DNA from: JABDOU01 sp041609995 | GTDB lineage: Bacteria; Actinomycetota; Acidimicrobiia; Spongiisociales; SHLN01 | Reading direction: 5' to 3' | Assembly: GCA_041609995.1 (NCBI GenBank) | Contig: JBFIPU010000002.1 | Coordinates: forward strand, 1 to 64,000 | DNA: 64,000 bases | Part shown: piece by piece, positions 1-8,332 of the stretch | Numbering within the stretch: the stretch's first letter is position 1 | Layout of the letters: every line of letters starts with the position of its first letter | Translations under genes and position numbers: made by a program | The notes under the pieces: model-generated | What the model was told of the DNA's origin: nothing | The model's database searches: none | Seen by the model: the letters and a program-made list of their open reading frames with translations, nothing else

Positions 1-407
1 GCCACCAGGCGTTCGGTGCCCGCTATGGCGCGAGCTTGCGTCTCGGCCAGGGTCTCACCGTTCGGGAACCGGACACGGGACGGGGCAGAGTGCAGATGTC
101 GCCACGCCTTCAACCGGTACAGGTCCTTCAGCCGCCGACCCGACCAGTCGCCGTAGTCGACTTCCTCGAAGGCGCGGTCGGTGGAAGGCTTCATGGAGAG
201 CTCGCGGCCGATGTCCCGTGCGGTCTCTCGGCAACGCTGCACGGGGGACGTCACCAGTGTCGCGACCCTGGCGTTCCGAAACTGGGCGGCCGTTTCGCGG
301 GCGATCTCTCGACCGCGGTCATCCAAACCCACTCCCGGCGTTCGTCCGGTCAGGACCGTGCCGGTTTCGGACGTGGGGGCGTGACGGACAAAGAACAGCC
401 GGGGCAT
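1..407 (-). CDS. Histidine phosphatase family protein (3' end cut by window edge)
   Basis: I read this on the minus strand from ATG at 407 through to base 1 without a stop, so only the first 135 residues are present. The N-terminus carries the family signature MPRLFFVRHAPTSETG, in which RHA replaces the usual RHG phosphohistidine motif. It is followed by LTGRTPGVGLDDRGRE and a second arginine/glutamate region VDYGDWSGRRLKDL, typical of GpmB/CobC-like phosphatases. The family removes phosphate from small molecules or proteins; the substrate here cannot be told. The gene diverges from the SURF1 gene with 55 bases between starts. Confidence 0.85.
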   Translation of the reverse strand, partial: MPRLFFVRHAPTSETGTVLTGRTPGVGLDDRGREIARETAAQFRNARVATLVTSPVQRCRETARDIGRELSMKPSTDRAFEEVDYGDWSGRRLKDLYRLKAWRHLHSAPSRVRFPNGETLAETQARAIAGTERLV

Positions 408-462
408 CGGCGACAGGATAACCGCCGTCTGGTGAGCACCCACGGGCTCGAAGTAGGCTGCA

Positions 463-1125
463 ATGATGTTTCGGGTCCTGACCCAGCCCCGTTGGGCGCT
501 GGGTCTTCTTGTTGCCTTGATCACCATCGTCGGTTTCATCGGCCTCGGATTGTGGCAACTGGATCGGCACGCCGCACAACAGTCCCGGAATGTGGGATTG
601 GCCGCCACCGACGTGCAAGTCGGGCTCGTCGAGGGCGGTTCCCCATACCAGAAAGTGCAGGTGAAGGGCCGGTGGGTGGAAGAGGCGACCTTTGAACTCG
701 TGCCCCGGTATCGAGATGGGGTTCTGGGGGCCGCTGTGGTGTCCGTGCTCGAGGTGGAGAGCGGTGAGCTGCTGGCGGTCGACCGTGGCTGGACCGCCGA
801 CATCGGATCGCTGCCGGCGCCGGATTCCTCACAGGTCACGGCGGTCGGCCGCCTGATCGAGGCGTCCGGTGCCGGGTCCGAGCCGCTGGCACCGGGCCGG
901 TATGGGCGTCTCGACCTGGCGGCGCTGTCTGACGCCCTGGGGCGGGAGCTGTATCCGCTGGCGCTGGTGGCCGAGTCGCTGGAACCCGGATCGGCGGAGT
1001 TGGCAACCAACTCGGCACCCGTGCCGTCAACCACCCCCCACCTCGGCTATGCCTACCAGTGGTTCGCCTTCGCCGGCATCGTGGCGGTGGGCTTCTTGCT
1101 GTTGATCCGTAAGGTGGCCAGATGA
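463..1125 (+). CDS. SURF1 family protein (cytochrome c oxidase assembly)
   Basis: This 220-residue protein has the SURF1 layout. One transmembrane helix lies near residues 10-32 and ends in GLGLWQLDR, the conserved GxWQxxR element. A soluble loop follows, and a second helix near the C-terminus is preceded by HLGYAYQWFAFA. SURF1 proteins help insert heme a into cytochrome oxidase at the membrane. Two ATG codons are adjacent (463 and 466) and either could be the start. Its stop overlaps the next gene by four bases (ATGA), suggesting translational coupling. Confidence 0.88.
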   Translation: MMFRVLTQPRWALGLLVALITIVGFIGLGLWQLDRHAAQQSRNVGLAATDVQVGLVEGGSPYQKVQVKGRWVEEATFELVPRYRDGVLGAAVVSVLEVESGELLAVDRGWTADIGSLPAPDSSQVTAVGRLIEASGAGSEPLAPGRYGRLDLAALSDALGRELYPLALVAESLEPGSAELATNSAPVPSTTPHLGYAYQWFAFAGIVAVGFLLLIRKVAR

Positions 1126-2060
1126 GAGCACTGCGGGCCGGGGCCATGGTCGCGACCGTGGCGGGTCTGGTGTTGACGGTACTGGGGTGGTTCCCGGGAG
1201 AAGACTGGCGTCTGGACCTGCTTGCGAACTTTCGCCTCCAGTTCTTGTTCGGTTTCATGATCCTCACAGCCACGCTGTTCGCCTCCGCCGGCAGGCGTTG
1301 GTGGTGGCTGGGCCTGGCGGGTCTTCTGATCCACGGGATCGCAGTGGCGCCGTGGTTGGGTGGTTGGCGGACAGGCCCCGAGCCGACCGATGGCCTGCGG
1401 ATTCTGCATCTCAATGTGTTTGCCTTCAACGAGGAGACCGATGCGGTGGTCGAACTCATTCGCAGTAGCGACGCCGACATCGTGTTTCTGGCTGAGGCGA
1501 CCGCTGACTGGCGTCGGCGACTGCGCACAGTCGAGCTTCCCTATGACCTGGTTGCCACGCCGGGGGAGTTCTCACTCGGCATCCTGGCCTATCTACGCCC
1601 GGGGCTGAGTGATCTGGCGGAGACCGAGGTCATTGCCGTGAGTGACTTTCGCCTGCCGACTCCGTCCGTGACGGTCGAGCTACGGGGGGAGCCGGTCACC
1701 GTCCTGAGCTTTCACACCACCAGCCCGCTCACGGTCAGGCGGGGCGGTGCGCGCGACGAACAGTTGGAAGCGCTGGGTGAGCTTCTCGCCTCGATCGAGG
1801 GCCATGGCGTCCTGGTCGGTGATCTCAACGCCACCCCGTGGACTCCGGGGCTGGCATTCATCGAAGACGCAGGGTATATCAACTCGCTCCGCGCCTCTGG
1901 TCTGCAGCCGAGCTGGCCGGCCGGCCTCGGTCCGTTCATGATCCCGATCGATCACGCGTTTCACAGTCCCGGATTGCAGGTTCTCGAACGCCGCACGGTC
2001 ACCAATGCCGGGTCGGATCATCTGGGCGTGGTGGTCGAGTTCGAGCTGGCGGGCGGTTAG
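1122..2060 (+). CDS. Membrane-anchored endonuclease/exonuclease/phosphatase family protein
   Basis: The 312-residue protein begins with two or three hydrophobic segments (about residues 5-75). A catalytic domain of the DNase I-like superfamily follows. Motifs seen are LHLNVFAFN (first metal-binding strand), DADIVFLAEAT (catalytic Glu), VGDLNATPW (Asp-x-Asn motif) and GSDHLGVVVEF (terminal Asp-His). This arrangement is typical of secreted or membrane-facing phosphodiesterases and sphingomyelinase-like proteins in actinobacteria. The real substrate is not predictable. It overlaps the SURF1 gene by four bases. Confidence 0.85.
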   Translation: MRALRAGAMVATVAGLVLTVLGWFPGEDWRLDLLANFRLQFLFGFMILTATLFASAGRRWWWLGLAGLLIHGIAVAPWLGGWRTGPEPTDGLRILHLNVFAFNEETDAVVELIRSSDADIVFLAEATADWRRRLRTVELPYDLVATPGEFSLGILAYLRPGLSDLAETEVIAVSDFRLPTPSVTVELRGEPVTVLSFHTTSPLTVRRGGARDEQLEALGELLASIEGHGVLVGDLNATPWTPGLAFIEDAGYINSLRASGLQPSWPAGLGPFMIPIDHAFHSPGLQVLERRTVTNAGSDHLGVVVEFELAGG

Positions 2061-2089
2061 CACCGCGACCCCCTACAAAAGCCTCATGT

Positions 2090-2112
2090 CGGTAGGGCCC
2101 CCACCCGTACCG
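2090..2112. terminator. Weak hairpin between convergent genes
   Basis: Between the stop at 2060 and the convergent stop at 2134 the arms CGGTAGGG and CCCGTACCG can pair around a short C-rich loop, with one bulged G. There is no T-tract. It could act as a bidirectional terminator but the support is thin. Confidence 0.3.
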
Positions 2113-2133
2113 CGAGGTTGGCGAAGCGGCGGG

Positions 2134-2820
2134 CTAGAGCTCCTCCATCGCGAGCAGCACCTCGTCGAGGTCGAAGGATCCGAACCATTGGAACCGGCCC
2201 TGGCCCTCGGAATCGAAGAGGAGAGCACCCGGCTGGCCCCGGATCCCGAGCTGCTGCCACGAGCTGAAGCCGGTGTCCCACAACATCGGAAACGACTTTG
2301 TGCCGAAGGCCTCGACGAAATCGAGTGCCTCCTGGTATGAGTCCTGGGTTCCGAGGCCGACCACCTGGACAATGTCTCCGTGTTCGCGAGCAAACTGCTC
2401 GACGGCCGGCGCCTCGCGCCGACAGAATGGTCAATGCGGGGCCCAGAACCAGAGGAGAACCGGCCGATCCAGCGTACCGAGGTATTTCGTGTTGATCTGG
2501 CCGCCGGCCAGATCCTCCACCACGGCGTCAGGAAACTGGGAATCCGGAAACGGGCCGTTGAGCCGGTCGACAGAGGCCGCCTCCGGCACCGCAGTCCCAT
2601 CGCTGCTGTCCGGTGGGGGATCCTCATCAGAGATGGGCGATTCAGGTCCGGCCACCGGCGACTCCGTCGTCGCCACCTCGATGGTGGGCGCCTCCGTGGT
2701 CGTGACGGTTGCAGCTTCCGAGGACTCCGTGGCCCCGGTCGCGGAATCCCCGTCCGCTCCTCCGCAAGCCGCCATGACCAGTGCGACAACAATGAGCGCA
2801 CAAACCCGATAGATCTTCAT
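2134..2820 (-). CDS. TlpA/redoxin-like lipoprotein, probable selenoprotein (in-frame TGA = Sec130)
   Basis: Reading continuously from ATG 2820 gives 228 codons with a single in-frame TGA at 2431-2433. Before it come a lipoprotein signal (MKIYRVCALIVVALVMAAC, lipobox Cys19), a Thr/Glu/Asp-rich linker to about residue 85, and the start of a redoxin fold ending RPVLLWFWAPH. After it the same frame continues PFCRREAPAVEQFAREHGD to TAG at 2134 with full redoxin homology. Read as selenocysteine, the active site is WAPH-U-PF-C, a UxxC version of the CxxC motif. Thus Sec130 and Cys133 would form the redox pair of an extracytoplasmic thiol-disulfide protein. A GC-rich hairpin sits just downstream. The alternatives are a nonsense mutation or a base-call error; no frameshift is needed. 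Confidence 0.75.
2405..2423 (-). promoter_or_regulatory. Candidate bacterial SECIS hairpin
   Basis: On the coding (minus) strand, starting seven bases after the TGA, GUCGGCGC pairs with GCGCCGGC (8 bp, one G-U) around a GAG loop. The loop begins 15 bases after the UGA and its first base is G. Bacterial SECIS elements are hairpins inside the coding region shortly after the UGA with a G at the start of the apical loop. This one sits at the near edge of the usual distance, so the assignment is plausible but unproven. Confidence 0.5.
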
Positions 2821-2854
2821 CGGGTATTCAACGTAGACCGGCGTCCAAATGTTC

Positions 2855-3868
2855 CTACCGTGGTTGGAGTCGCACTTCCGATGCCTTCACACTCACCCAC
2901 ACCGGGGCCCCCGGCGCCGCACCGACGGCCGAAAGGCCCTGCGGCGTGACCGTGGCGGTGACGTCGACCGGGCCGCCGATGTCGAGGCGTACCAGGTCAA
3001 AGCTCCTGTCGACCGACTCGACCCGGCCCAGCCAGCTGTTGCGCGGGCTTCCCTCCGGGCGGGTGCGGTGCAGCGACACGGCTCGGGGATGGATGGTCAC
3101 GTAGACATCGCCGCTCACGTGGTCAGCAGACACCAGGACCTGGTCGGCGACCTCGACCGAGCCGTCCGACGCCACACCGGTGTACAGGTTGATGCCCACC
3201 AGCTCGGCCACGTAGGACGAGCGAGGATGCGAGCGGAGCTCGTCAACAGTGCCTCGCTGGGTCACCTTGCCGCCCTCCATCACGAGCACGCTGTGTCCCA
3301 TCGTGGCCGCCTCGGTGGGGTCGTGGCTGACGACCACGGCCGGAATATGCGATTCGTCGAGCGCCCGTTTGACGAGCCGGCGGAGGTGTGGCCGTCTCTC
3401 GGCGTCGACGGCAGACAGCGGTTCGTCCATCAGCATGAGGCGGGGCAGGCGGGCAAACGCCCGGGCGATGGCGACCCGCTGCCGCTCACCTCCCGATAGA
3501 TCTCCGGGGTATCGATCCCACAGGTGAGCGACATCCAGCCGTTCGAGCCAAAGACCGGGATCACGGTCGGTACCGAGTTCGACGTTGCCCGCCACGTTCA
3601 GGTGAGGGAGGAGCAGGTCCTTTTGGAAGACCATGCCGATGGGCCGCCGATCAGGCGCCAACACCGACCCACGAGCCAGCCACCTCTCGCCTTTCAGCGA
3701 GATCGAGCCGACCGTGCCCGGCTCGAGACCGGCGAGACATCGCAACAGCGTCGACTTGCCGGCTCCGTTCGGGCCGACCACCACCAGGGTCTCGTCGGCT
3801 ATCTCGAATTCCACCTCGAGGGCAAATCCGTCGCCCCGCTCGAGCCGGATGTCGGCACGGAAGGTCAT
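2855..3868 (-). CDS. modC: Molybdate ABC transporter ATP-binding protein ModC
   Basis: This is the 337-residue ATPase of a molybdate importer, starting at ATG 3868 where it overlaps modB by four bases. Visible motifs are Walker A GPNGAGKST, ABC signature LSGGERQR, Walker B LMLMDEP and the switch histidine in VVVSHDPTEA. The last 120 residues are two TOBE/MOP-like repeats, ending VSVKASEVRLQPR, the normal C-terminus for ModC. The open frame extends upstream antisense to other genes, but homology begins only at MTFRADIRLERGDGF. It is the last gene of the regulator-modA-modB-modC operon. Confidence 0.93.
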   Translation of the reverse strand: MTFRADIRLERGDGFALEVEFEIADETLVVVGPNGAGKSTLLRCLAGLEPGTVGSISLKGERWLARGSVLAPDRRPIGMVFQKDLLLPHLNVAGNVELGTDRDPGLWLERLDVAHLWDRYPGDLSGGERQRVAIARAFARLPRLMLMDEPLSAVDAERRPHLRRLVKRALDESHIPAVVVSHDPTEAATMGHSVLVMEGGKVTQRGTVDELRSHPRSSYVAELVGINLYTGVASDGSVEVADQVLVSADHVSGDVYVTIHPRAVSLHRTRPEGSPRNSWLGRVESVDRSFDLVRLDIGGPVDVTATVTPQGLSAVGAAPGAPVWVSVKASEVRLQPR

Positions 3869-4623
3869 TGCGACATCCAGCCGAGCCTCGTCAATGCGGC
3901 AGCCACGGCCGCCAGCGCCACCGCCAGCAAGCTGAGCGCCACGGCCTGATCGATCCCACGCTCGAGCCCCAAGAACACGGCCAGCGGCAGCGTCTGGGTG
4001 ATCCCGGGGCGGTTGCCGGCAAACGTGATCGTCGCTCCGAACTCGCCGATGGCCCTCGCCCACGTGAGGGCGGCTCCGGCCATGATGGGTACTTTGGCGA
4101 GCGGCAGAGCGATGCGCCGAAATCGCTCCCAGGCCGAGAGACCCAACGTGGCGCCGAGGTCGAGAAAGTCGGGGTCGACCTGCCGAAACCCCGCCTCTGC
4201 GGCCAGTACGGCGAGTGGCGAGGACACGAACAGGACGGCGATGATGGCTCCGGCCGTGGTGAACGACAGCGTGATCCCGAGAGAATCCAGCCAGGTGCCG
4301 AGCAGTCCCCGGCGCCCGAAAGCGGCGGTGAGGGCCACCCCGCTGACAACCGGGGGTAGCACAATCGGTACCAGCAGCAGTCCCCGGACTCCCCGCACCC
4401 ATCCGCCCTTTGCGCGGGCAAGCATCCAGGCCAACGGCAGGCCGAAGAGGAGTGCGATCAGGGTGGCCGCCGTGCTCACCAGTAGCGAAAGAACAAGCGG
4501 CGTCCACCCGGTTTCCAACTGCCCGGTCAACGAGGACCAGGGGGCGCGGGCGATGAGAGCGATGACCGGCAGCGCCAGAAACGCAAGGGTGGTACCCGCC
4601 AGCAGCCGGCTGACATGTCTCAT
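3865..4623 (-). CDS. modB: Molybdate ABC transporter permease ModB
   Basis: The 252-residue membrane protein has about five to six transmembrane helices. It carries the permease EAA loop in the region LGLSAWERFRRIALPLA, followed by the ARAIGEFGATITFAGN segment that is characteristic of ModB. ATG 4623 overlaps the end of modA by four bases, and its own stop overlaps modC by four, so the three genes are tightly coupled. It forms the membrane channel through which ModC drives molybdate (or tungstate) import. Confidence 0.93.
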   Translation of the reverse strand: MRHVSRLLAGTTLAFLALPVIALIARAPWSSLTGQLETGWTPLVLSLLVSTAATLIALLFGLPLAWMLARAKGGWVRGVRGLLLVPIVLPPVVSGVALTAAFGRRGLLGTWLDSLGITLSFTTAGAIIAVLFVSSPLAVLAAEAGFRQVDPDFLDLGATLGLSAWERFRRIALPLAKVPIMAGAALTWARAIGEFGATITFAGNRPGITQTLPLAVFLGLERGIDQAVALSLLAVALAAVAAALTRLGWMSQ

Positions 4624-5321
4624 CGGACCGGCTGCAATCCGGAGAGGGCGAACGCTCTCTGGCCGTCGGGTCCGTAGAAGTAGTCGACAATGATCTCCCG
4701 ATCGGGCACCTGAGGGGACAGCCCCAGCCAGTAACTCGTGTCGGCATCGAGCGGAATAGCGGTCACGCCCACCAGCCGGCCGTCCGACTCGTACGCGATC
4801 GCAGCGTCCGCCTCGCCGGTGGCGACCTTGGCGACCACCGCCCTTGCCGAAGTCTCCCAACTCAGCGGTTGAAGGCCCACCCCCCGGTCGGCGAGCAGCT
4901 CTGCGGTATAACGACCGAGCGGCACCTCTGGTGCCGCCAGCACCAATCGCTCGACCGAGGCGAGGGATGCGAGCGAATCCAAGCCGGCCGGGTTGCCGGC
5001 GGGAACGATCATCGCAAGTCGGTTGTAGGCGACAGGCTGCGGTAGCACGGTGAAAGCGCCGGTCAATTCGAGCGGTCGGAGTGTGGCACGATCGGCTGCG
5101 ATGAGCACGTCGACGGGGGCACCCGCCTCGATGGCGGCCACCAGAGTCTGGGTCCCGGCGATGTTGGTCTCGACCTCGGCGCCCAACCGCAACTCCAGGT
5201 CGTGTGCGATCGTCGTGAGAGCGTCGGTCAGCGACGACGCACCGGCGACCACTGTCACGTCCCTGCTCGCGCAACCGGCCAAGAGGAACAGGGCGAGGGC
5301 CGTCGCAGCAAGACGGCTCAC
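4620..5321 (-). CDS. modA: Molybdate-binding lipoprotein ModA
   Basis: The GTG start at 5321 gives 233 residues beginning with a lipoprotein signal, SRLAATALALFLLAGCASRD, with the lipidated Cys in LAGC. The mature part is a type II periplasmic-binding fold with the ModA features VVAGASSLTDAL, IAGTQTLVAAIEAGAPVDV and AYESDG. It should capture molybdate outside the membrane and deliver it to ModB. GTGA overlaps the preceding regulator. Longer upstream starts would place the signal peptide inside the protein, so they were rejected. Confidence 0.92.
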   Translation of the reverse strand: MSRLAATALALFLLAGCASRDVTVVAGASSLTDALTTIAHDLELRLGAEVETNIAGTQTLVAAIEAGAPVDVLIAADRATLRPLELTGAFTVLPQPVAYNRLAMIVPAGNPAGLDSLASLASVERLVLAAPEVPLGRYTAELLADRGVGLQPLSWETSARAVVAKVATGEADAAIAYESDGRLVGVTAIPLDADTSYWLGLSPQVPDREIIVDYFYGPDGQRAFALSGLQPVR

Positions 5322-5707
5322 CCGCTTCCTTCCACGATGACGTTGGTCGCCTTCACGACGGCGGTCGCCCGCATCCCCGGCTCGAGCCCGAGTTCGCGCA
5401 CCGCCTCCGCAGTATGCAGGCTCACCAGCCGGTGCGGGCCGGCCTGGATCTCGACCGTTGCACACACGTCGTCGATGTTGACGCCCGTCACGATCCCGGA
5501 AAACCGGTTGCGGGCCGAGAGGCGAGCCCTCCAGGGATCGTCGCGGCCGCGCAGGGCAACGATGAAAGATGCCAGGTCTGCGCCGTCCACCTCGCGGTGG
5601 CCGGCCTTCGTGCGGGTGGCAGGCAGGCGCCCGCTATCGACCCAACGGCGAACGGTGTCGGGGCTGATACCCAGGAATTCGGCTACCTCGCTCATGCGAT
5701 ATTTCAT
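5318..5707 (-). CDS. HTH-TOBE molybdenum-responsive regulator (ModE-like)
   Basis: Residues 1-50 form an excisionase/MerR-type helix-turn-helix (MSEVAEFLGISPDTVRRWV). Residues 66-128 are a single TOBE/MOP molybdate-binding domain (RFSGIVTGVNIDDVCATVEI to AVVKATNVIVEG). The protein has 129 residues and is the first gene of the mod operon. A perfect 16-bp palindrome lies ten bases upstream of its start and overlaps its ribosome site. This suggests it autoregulates the operon when molybdate is bound. Actinobacteria often have this small form instead of full-length ModE. Confidence 0.88.
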   Translation of the reverse strand: MKYRMSEVAEFLGISPDTVRRWVDSGRLPATRTKAGHREVDGADLASFIVALRGRDDPWRARLSARNRFSGIVTGVNIDDVCATVEIQAGPHRLVSLHTAEAVRELGLEPGMRATAVVKATNVIVEGSG

Positions 5708-5716
5708 GGTGATTAC

Positions 5717-5732
5717 CTTAGCAAACGCTAAG
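5717..5732. promoter_or_regulatory. Palindromic operator candidate for the mod operon
   Basis: CTTAGC-AAAC-GCTAAG is a perfect inverted repeat (6-bp arms, 4-bp spacer). It ends ten bases before the start codon of the HTH-TOBE regulator and overlaps its AAGG ribosome site on the minus strand. The position fits repression of the mod operon by its own first gene product. Confidence 0.6.
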
Positions 5733-5787
5733 AAATGGCAGAGAAAACTCTCAGCGGAAAGCGGCGCCGCACCAGCCCTCGACGACG

Positions 5788-5793
5788 TATACT
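5788..5793 (+). promoter_or_regulatory. Candidate -10 box for the yitT-like gene
   Basis: TATACT lies 28 bases before the TTG start that has the good ribosome site. No clear -35 box is present at the expected distance. It supports the shorter start for the downstream gene, because a promoter here would exclude ATG 5735. Confidence 0.4.
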
Positions 5794-5815
5794 CCGGCGT
5801 TTCGCAGGAGCCGCC

Positions 5816-6721
5816 TTGACCAACAACCTGTTCCCAATCGACGAATGGCGTCCGAGTCGCGCCGTGATGCTCAAGCTGGTGGCCGACTACGGCCTCCTCA
5901 CCGTCGGCGCCGTGGCGATGATCTACTCGTATCGAACCTTCATGCTGCCCTTCGGCATCGCCGGCGGGGGAGTGGGAGGTCTGGGCCTGGTAGTCAACGA
6001 GTGGACGGGCTTTCCCCCCGGGTTGGCCATGCTGGTGGCGAACCTACCGGTCCTGTTCCTCGGGTATCGCAAGCTCGGGGGACCGCAGTTTCTGGTGCGC
6101 ACGGCGTACGTGGTGGTCCTGTACAACCTGGGAGTCGATGTCATCGGTGACATCTTTCCTGACCGGATCTCCGATGACCTCTTGCTGATTGCGCTCTTCG
6201 GCGGTGTTCTTTCAGGTCTCGGGGGCGGGCTGGTCTACCGGGCGGGTGGAACCGCGGCCGGTACCGGCGTCATCAGCCGGGTGGTGCAGATCAGGACGGG
6301 GATCCCGGTGAGCCAGCTCTATCTGGTGATAGACGGTTCGATTCTGACGCTTCAGGGCCTGACGTTCGGGTGGGAGAAAGCGCTCTACGGTGTGATCCTC
6401 CTCTTCGTCGCCGGCCTGGCGCTCGATTACGTGCTCGAAGGCCCCAGCGTTGTTCGCACGGTGACGGTCGTCACCGACCAGGCCGAGGAGCTGGCCGACT
6501 CCGTGTTCGCCACGATGAACGTCGGGGTGACCGGGTGGCGTGCGACGGGCATGTACACCGACGAGGAACGCGGTGTTCTCTTCTGCACCATCAGCCGCTC
6601 CGAGGCCCACCGGCTGGTCGACGCCGTGCGTGCGGTCGACCCCGATGCGTTCACCGTCATTGGCGTCGGCCATCAACGGCGCGGCGGATTGGTGCGCCCG
6701 GACGTGCCGGTCGACGTGTAA
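5816..6721 (+). CDS. YitT family integral membrane protein with DUF2179 domain
   Basis: The protein has five to six membrane helices with the family pattern FGIAGGGVGGLGLVVN and GGGLVYRAGGTAAGTGVISR. A cytoplasmic ferredoxin-like DUF2179 domain follows (from about VVRTVTVVTDQAEELADSV to the end). I chose TTG 5816 (301 residues, MTNNLFPID) because AGGAG stands five bases upstream and a TATACT box precedes it. ATG 5735 would add 27 very basic residues and has no ribosome site. The YitT family function is unknown; transport is suspected. A 12-base gap to the glucosidase suggests co-transcription. Confidence 0.82.
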   Translation: MTNNLFPIDEWRPSRAVMLKLVADYGLLTVGAVAMIYSYRTFMLPFGIAGGGVGGLGLVVNEWTGFPPGLAMLVANLPVLFLGYRKLGGPQFLVRTAYVVVLYNLGVDVIGDIFPDRISDDLLLIALFGGVLSGLGGGLVYRAGGTAAGTGVISRVVQIRTGIPVSQLYLVIDGSILTLQGLTFGWEKALYGVILLFVAGLALDYVLEGPSVVRTVTVVTDQAEELADSVFATMNVGVTGWRATGMYTDEERGVLFCTISRSEAHRLVDAVRAVDPDAFTVIGVGHQRRGGLVRPDVPVDV

Positions 6722-6733
6722 TAGCCTGGCCGG

Positions 6734-8332
6734 ATGGACGAACCATGGTGGAAGACGGGGGTCATCTACCAGATCTACCCGCGCAGCTTTCAGGACACGA
6801 CCGGCAACGGCATCGGCGATCTCGCCGGCGTCACCCGCCGGCTCGACTACGTCCGCGATCTGGACGTCGACGCCATCTGGCTCTCGCCGTTCTATCCGTC
6901 GCCCATGGCCGACTTCGGATACGACGTCGCCGACTACACCGATGTCGACCCTCTGTTCGGGACGCTGGGAGACTTCGAGGAGCTGGTGTCCCAGGCCCAC
7001 GGACGCGGGCTGAAGGTGATTGTCGACTACGTGGGCAATCACACCTCCGACCAACATCCCTGGTTCCAGGAGTCACGACGCGATCGCTCCAACCCGAAAG
7101 CCGACTGGTACGTGTGGGCCGATCCGGGGCCCGGCGGAGCTGTTCCCAACAACTGGCTCTCGATCTTCGGGGGGAGTGCGTGGCAGTGGGATGAGCCTCG
7201 GGGCCAGTTCTATCTGCACAGCTTTCTGAAGCAACAGCCGGATCTGAATTGGCGCAACCCCGGCGTCGAGCAGGCCATGATGGATGTGCTGCGGTTCTGG
7301 TTTGATCGGGGCGTGGACGGGGTCCGTATGGACGTCATCCACATGATCCTGAAAGACCCAGATCTGCGGGACAATCCGCTCGGGGATCACTTGTCGGTCG
7401 AGACCTTCTATCCCGAATATGAAGCCCAGCAGCACATCCATGACAAGCTGCACCCAGACATCTACGACGTCTTTCGACGCATGCATGCATTGGCAGCTTC
7501 GTACGATGGCGACCGGGTCCTGATCGGCGAGGTTGAGCCGCTTCCATTCGATCAGTTCGTCAAGTTCTATGGCGGCGGCGCCGGCCTGCACCTGCCGTTC
7601 TCGTTTCACATGATCTACTCCGCCCGCGATTGGAAAGCGGTGGACGTCCGATCACTGGTCGACGAGTACGAGCGCTCGGTCGGCCCGTCGGATTGGCCGA
7701 ACTATGTCCTGGGGAATCACGATGTGGATCGTCTCGCATCCCGGATTGGTCGCGACCAGGCCCGGATCGGGGCGTTGCTGCTGCTGACACTGCGGGGAAC
7801 TCCCACCCTCTACTACGGGGACGAGCTGGCGATGAGCAACTCCACCATTGCCGATCATCAGGTCCAGGATCCCCGCGCCCACGGGGTTTGGGGGACCGGA
7901 CGGGACGGTTGCCGCAGTCCTATGCAGTGGGATGCCGGGCCTCACGGGGGGTTCACGCACCACACCGCAGAGCCATGGCTGCCGCTGAACGAGGACAGCG
8001 CACTCTACAACGTGGCGGTCGAGTCGGAAGATCCAGGCTCGATGCTGAACTTCTATCGACGGGTCCTCCGGTTTCGCCGCAGCCACCCCGTCATGCAGCT
8101 GGGCGCATACGAACCCCTCGACGTAGGCGAAAGTGTGTTCGCCTACACGCGCTCGCTCCCAGACGTCGAAGCCGTGATCGCCCTGAATTTCTCGGATGAT
8201 CCCATCACGATCCGCCATCGTGCCCTGCTGGGAAAGGCGGCTGTCGTCGGGACGAGCACCCGGCCCAGCCCGGCGGTCGGCGACGCGCTGACGCTCGATG
8301 CCAATGAGGGGGTCATCCTCCTGGAGGGCTAG
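6734..8332 (+). CDS. GH13 alpha-glucosidase / oligo-1,6-glucosidase type
   Basis: The 532-residue protein has the GH13 (alpha-amylase clan) barrel. It opens WWKTGVIYQIYPRSFQDTTG, then shows region I DYVGNH, nucleophile Asp in GVDGVRMDVIHMI, acid/base Glu in VLIGEVEP, and LGNHDVDR with the stabilising Asp. The length and the opening match cytoplasmic exo-acting alpha-glucosidases or trehalose/sucrose-cleaving relatives; there is no signal peptide. Its TAG shares the sequence CTAG (8329-8332) with the TAG of the convergent GAPDH-like gene. Confidence 0.92.
   Translation: MDEPWWKTGVIYQIYPRSFQDTTGNGIGDLAGVTRRLDYVRDLDVDAIWLSPFYPSPMADFGYDVADYTDVDPLFGTLGDFEELVSQAHGRGLKVIVDYVGNHTSDQHPWFQESRRDRSNPKADWYVWADPGPGGAVPNNWLSIFGGSAWQWDEPRGQFYLHSFLKQQPDLNWRNPGVEQAMMDVLRFWFDRGVDGVRMDVIHMILKDPDLRDNPLGDHLSVETFYPEYEAQQHIHDKLHPDIYDVFRRMHALAASYDGDRVLIGEVEPLPFDQFVKFYGGGAGLHLPFSFHMIYSARDWKAVDVRSLVDEYERSVGPSDWPNYVLGNHDVDRLASRIGRDQARIGALLLLTLRGTPTLYYGDELAMSNSTIADHQVQDPRAHGVWGTGRDGCRSPMQWDAGPHGGFTHHTAEPWLPLNEDSALYNVAVESEDPGSMLNFYRRVLRFRRSHPVMQLGAYEPLDVGESVFAYTRSLPDVEAVIALNFSDDPITIRHRALLGKAAVVGTSTRPSPAVGDALTLDANEGVILLEG

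Noticed and set aside
2134..2820. Frameshift or two separate genes for the TlpA-like protein
   Set aside because: Both halves are in the same frame and joined exactly at one TGA in the active-site motif, so no shift is needed; a second start after the TGA would lack the catalytic motif and signal.
2855..4747. A 630-codon frame suggesting a long ModC fusion
   Set aside because: Only the last 337 codons, from ATG 3868, have ABC-ATPase homology; the rest is antiparallel frame noise inside modB and modA.
8329..8332. Shared CTAG containing both stop codons of convergent genes
   Set aside because: Real, but a common result of tight packing; no special function is implied.
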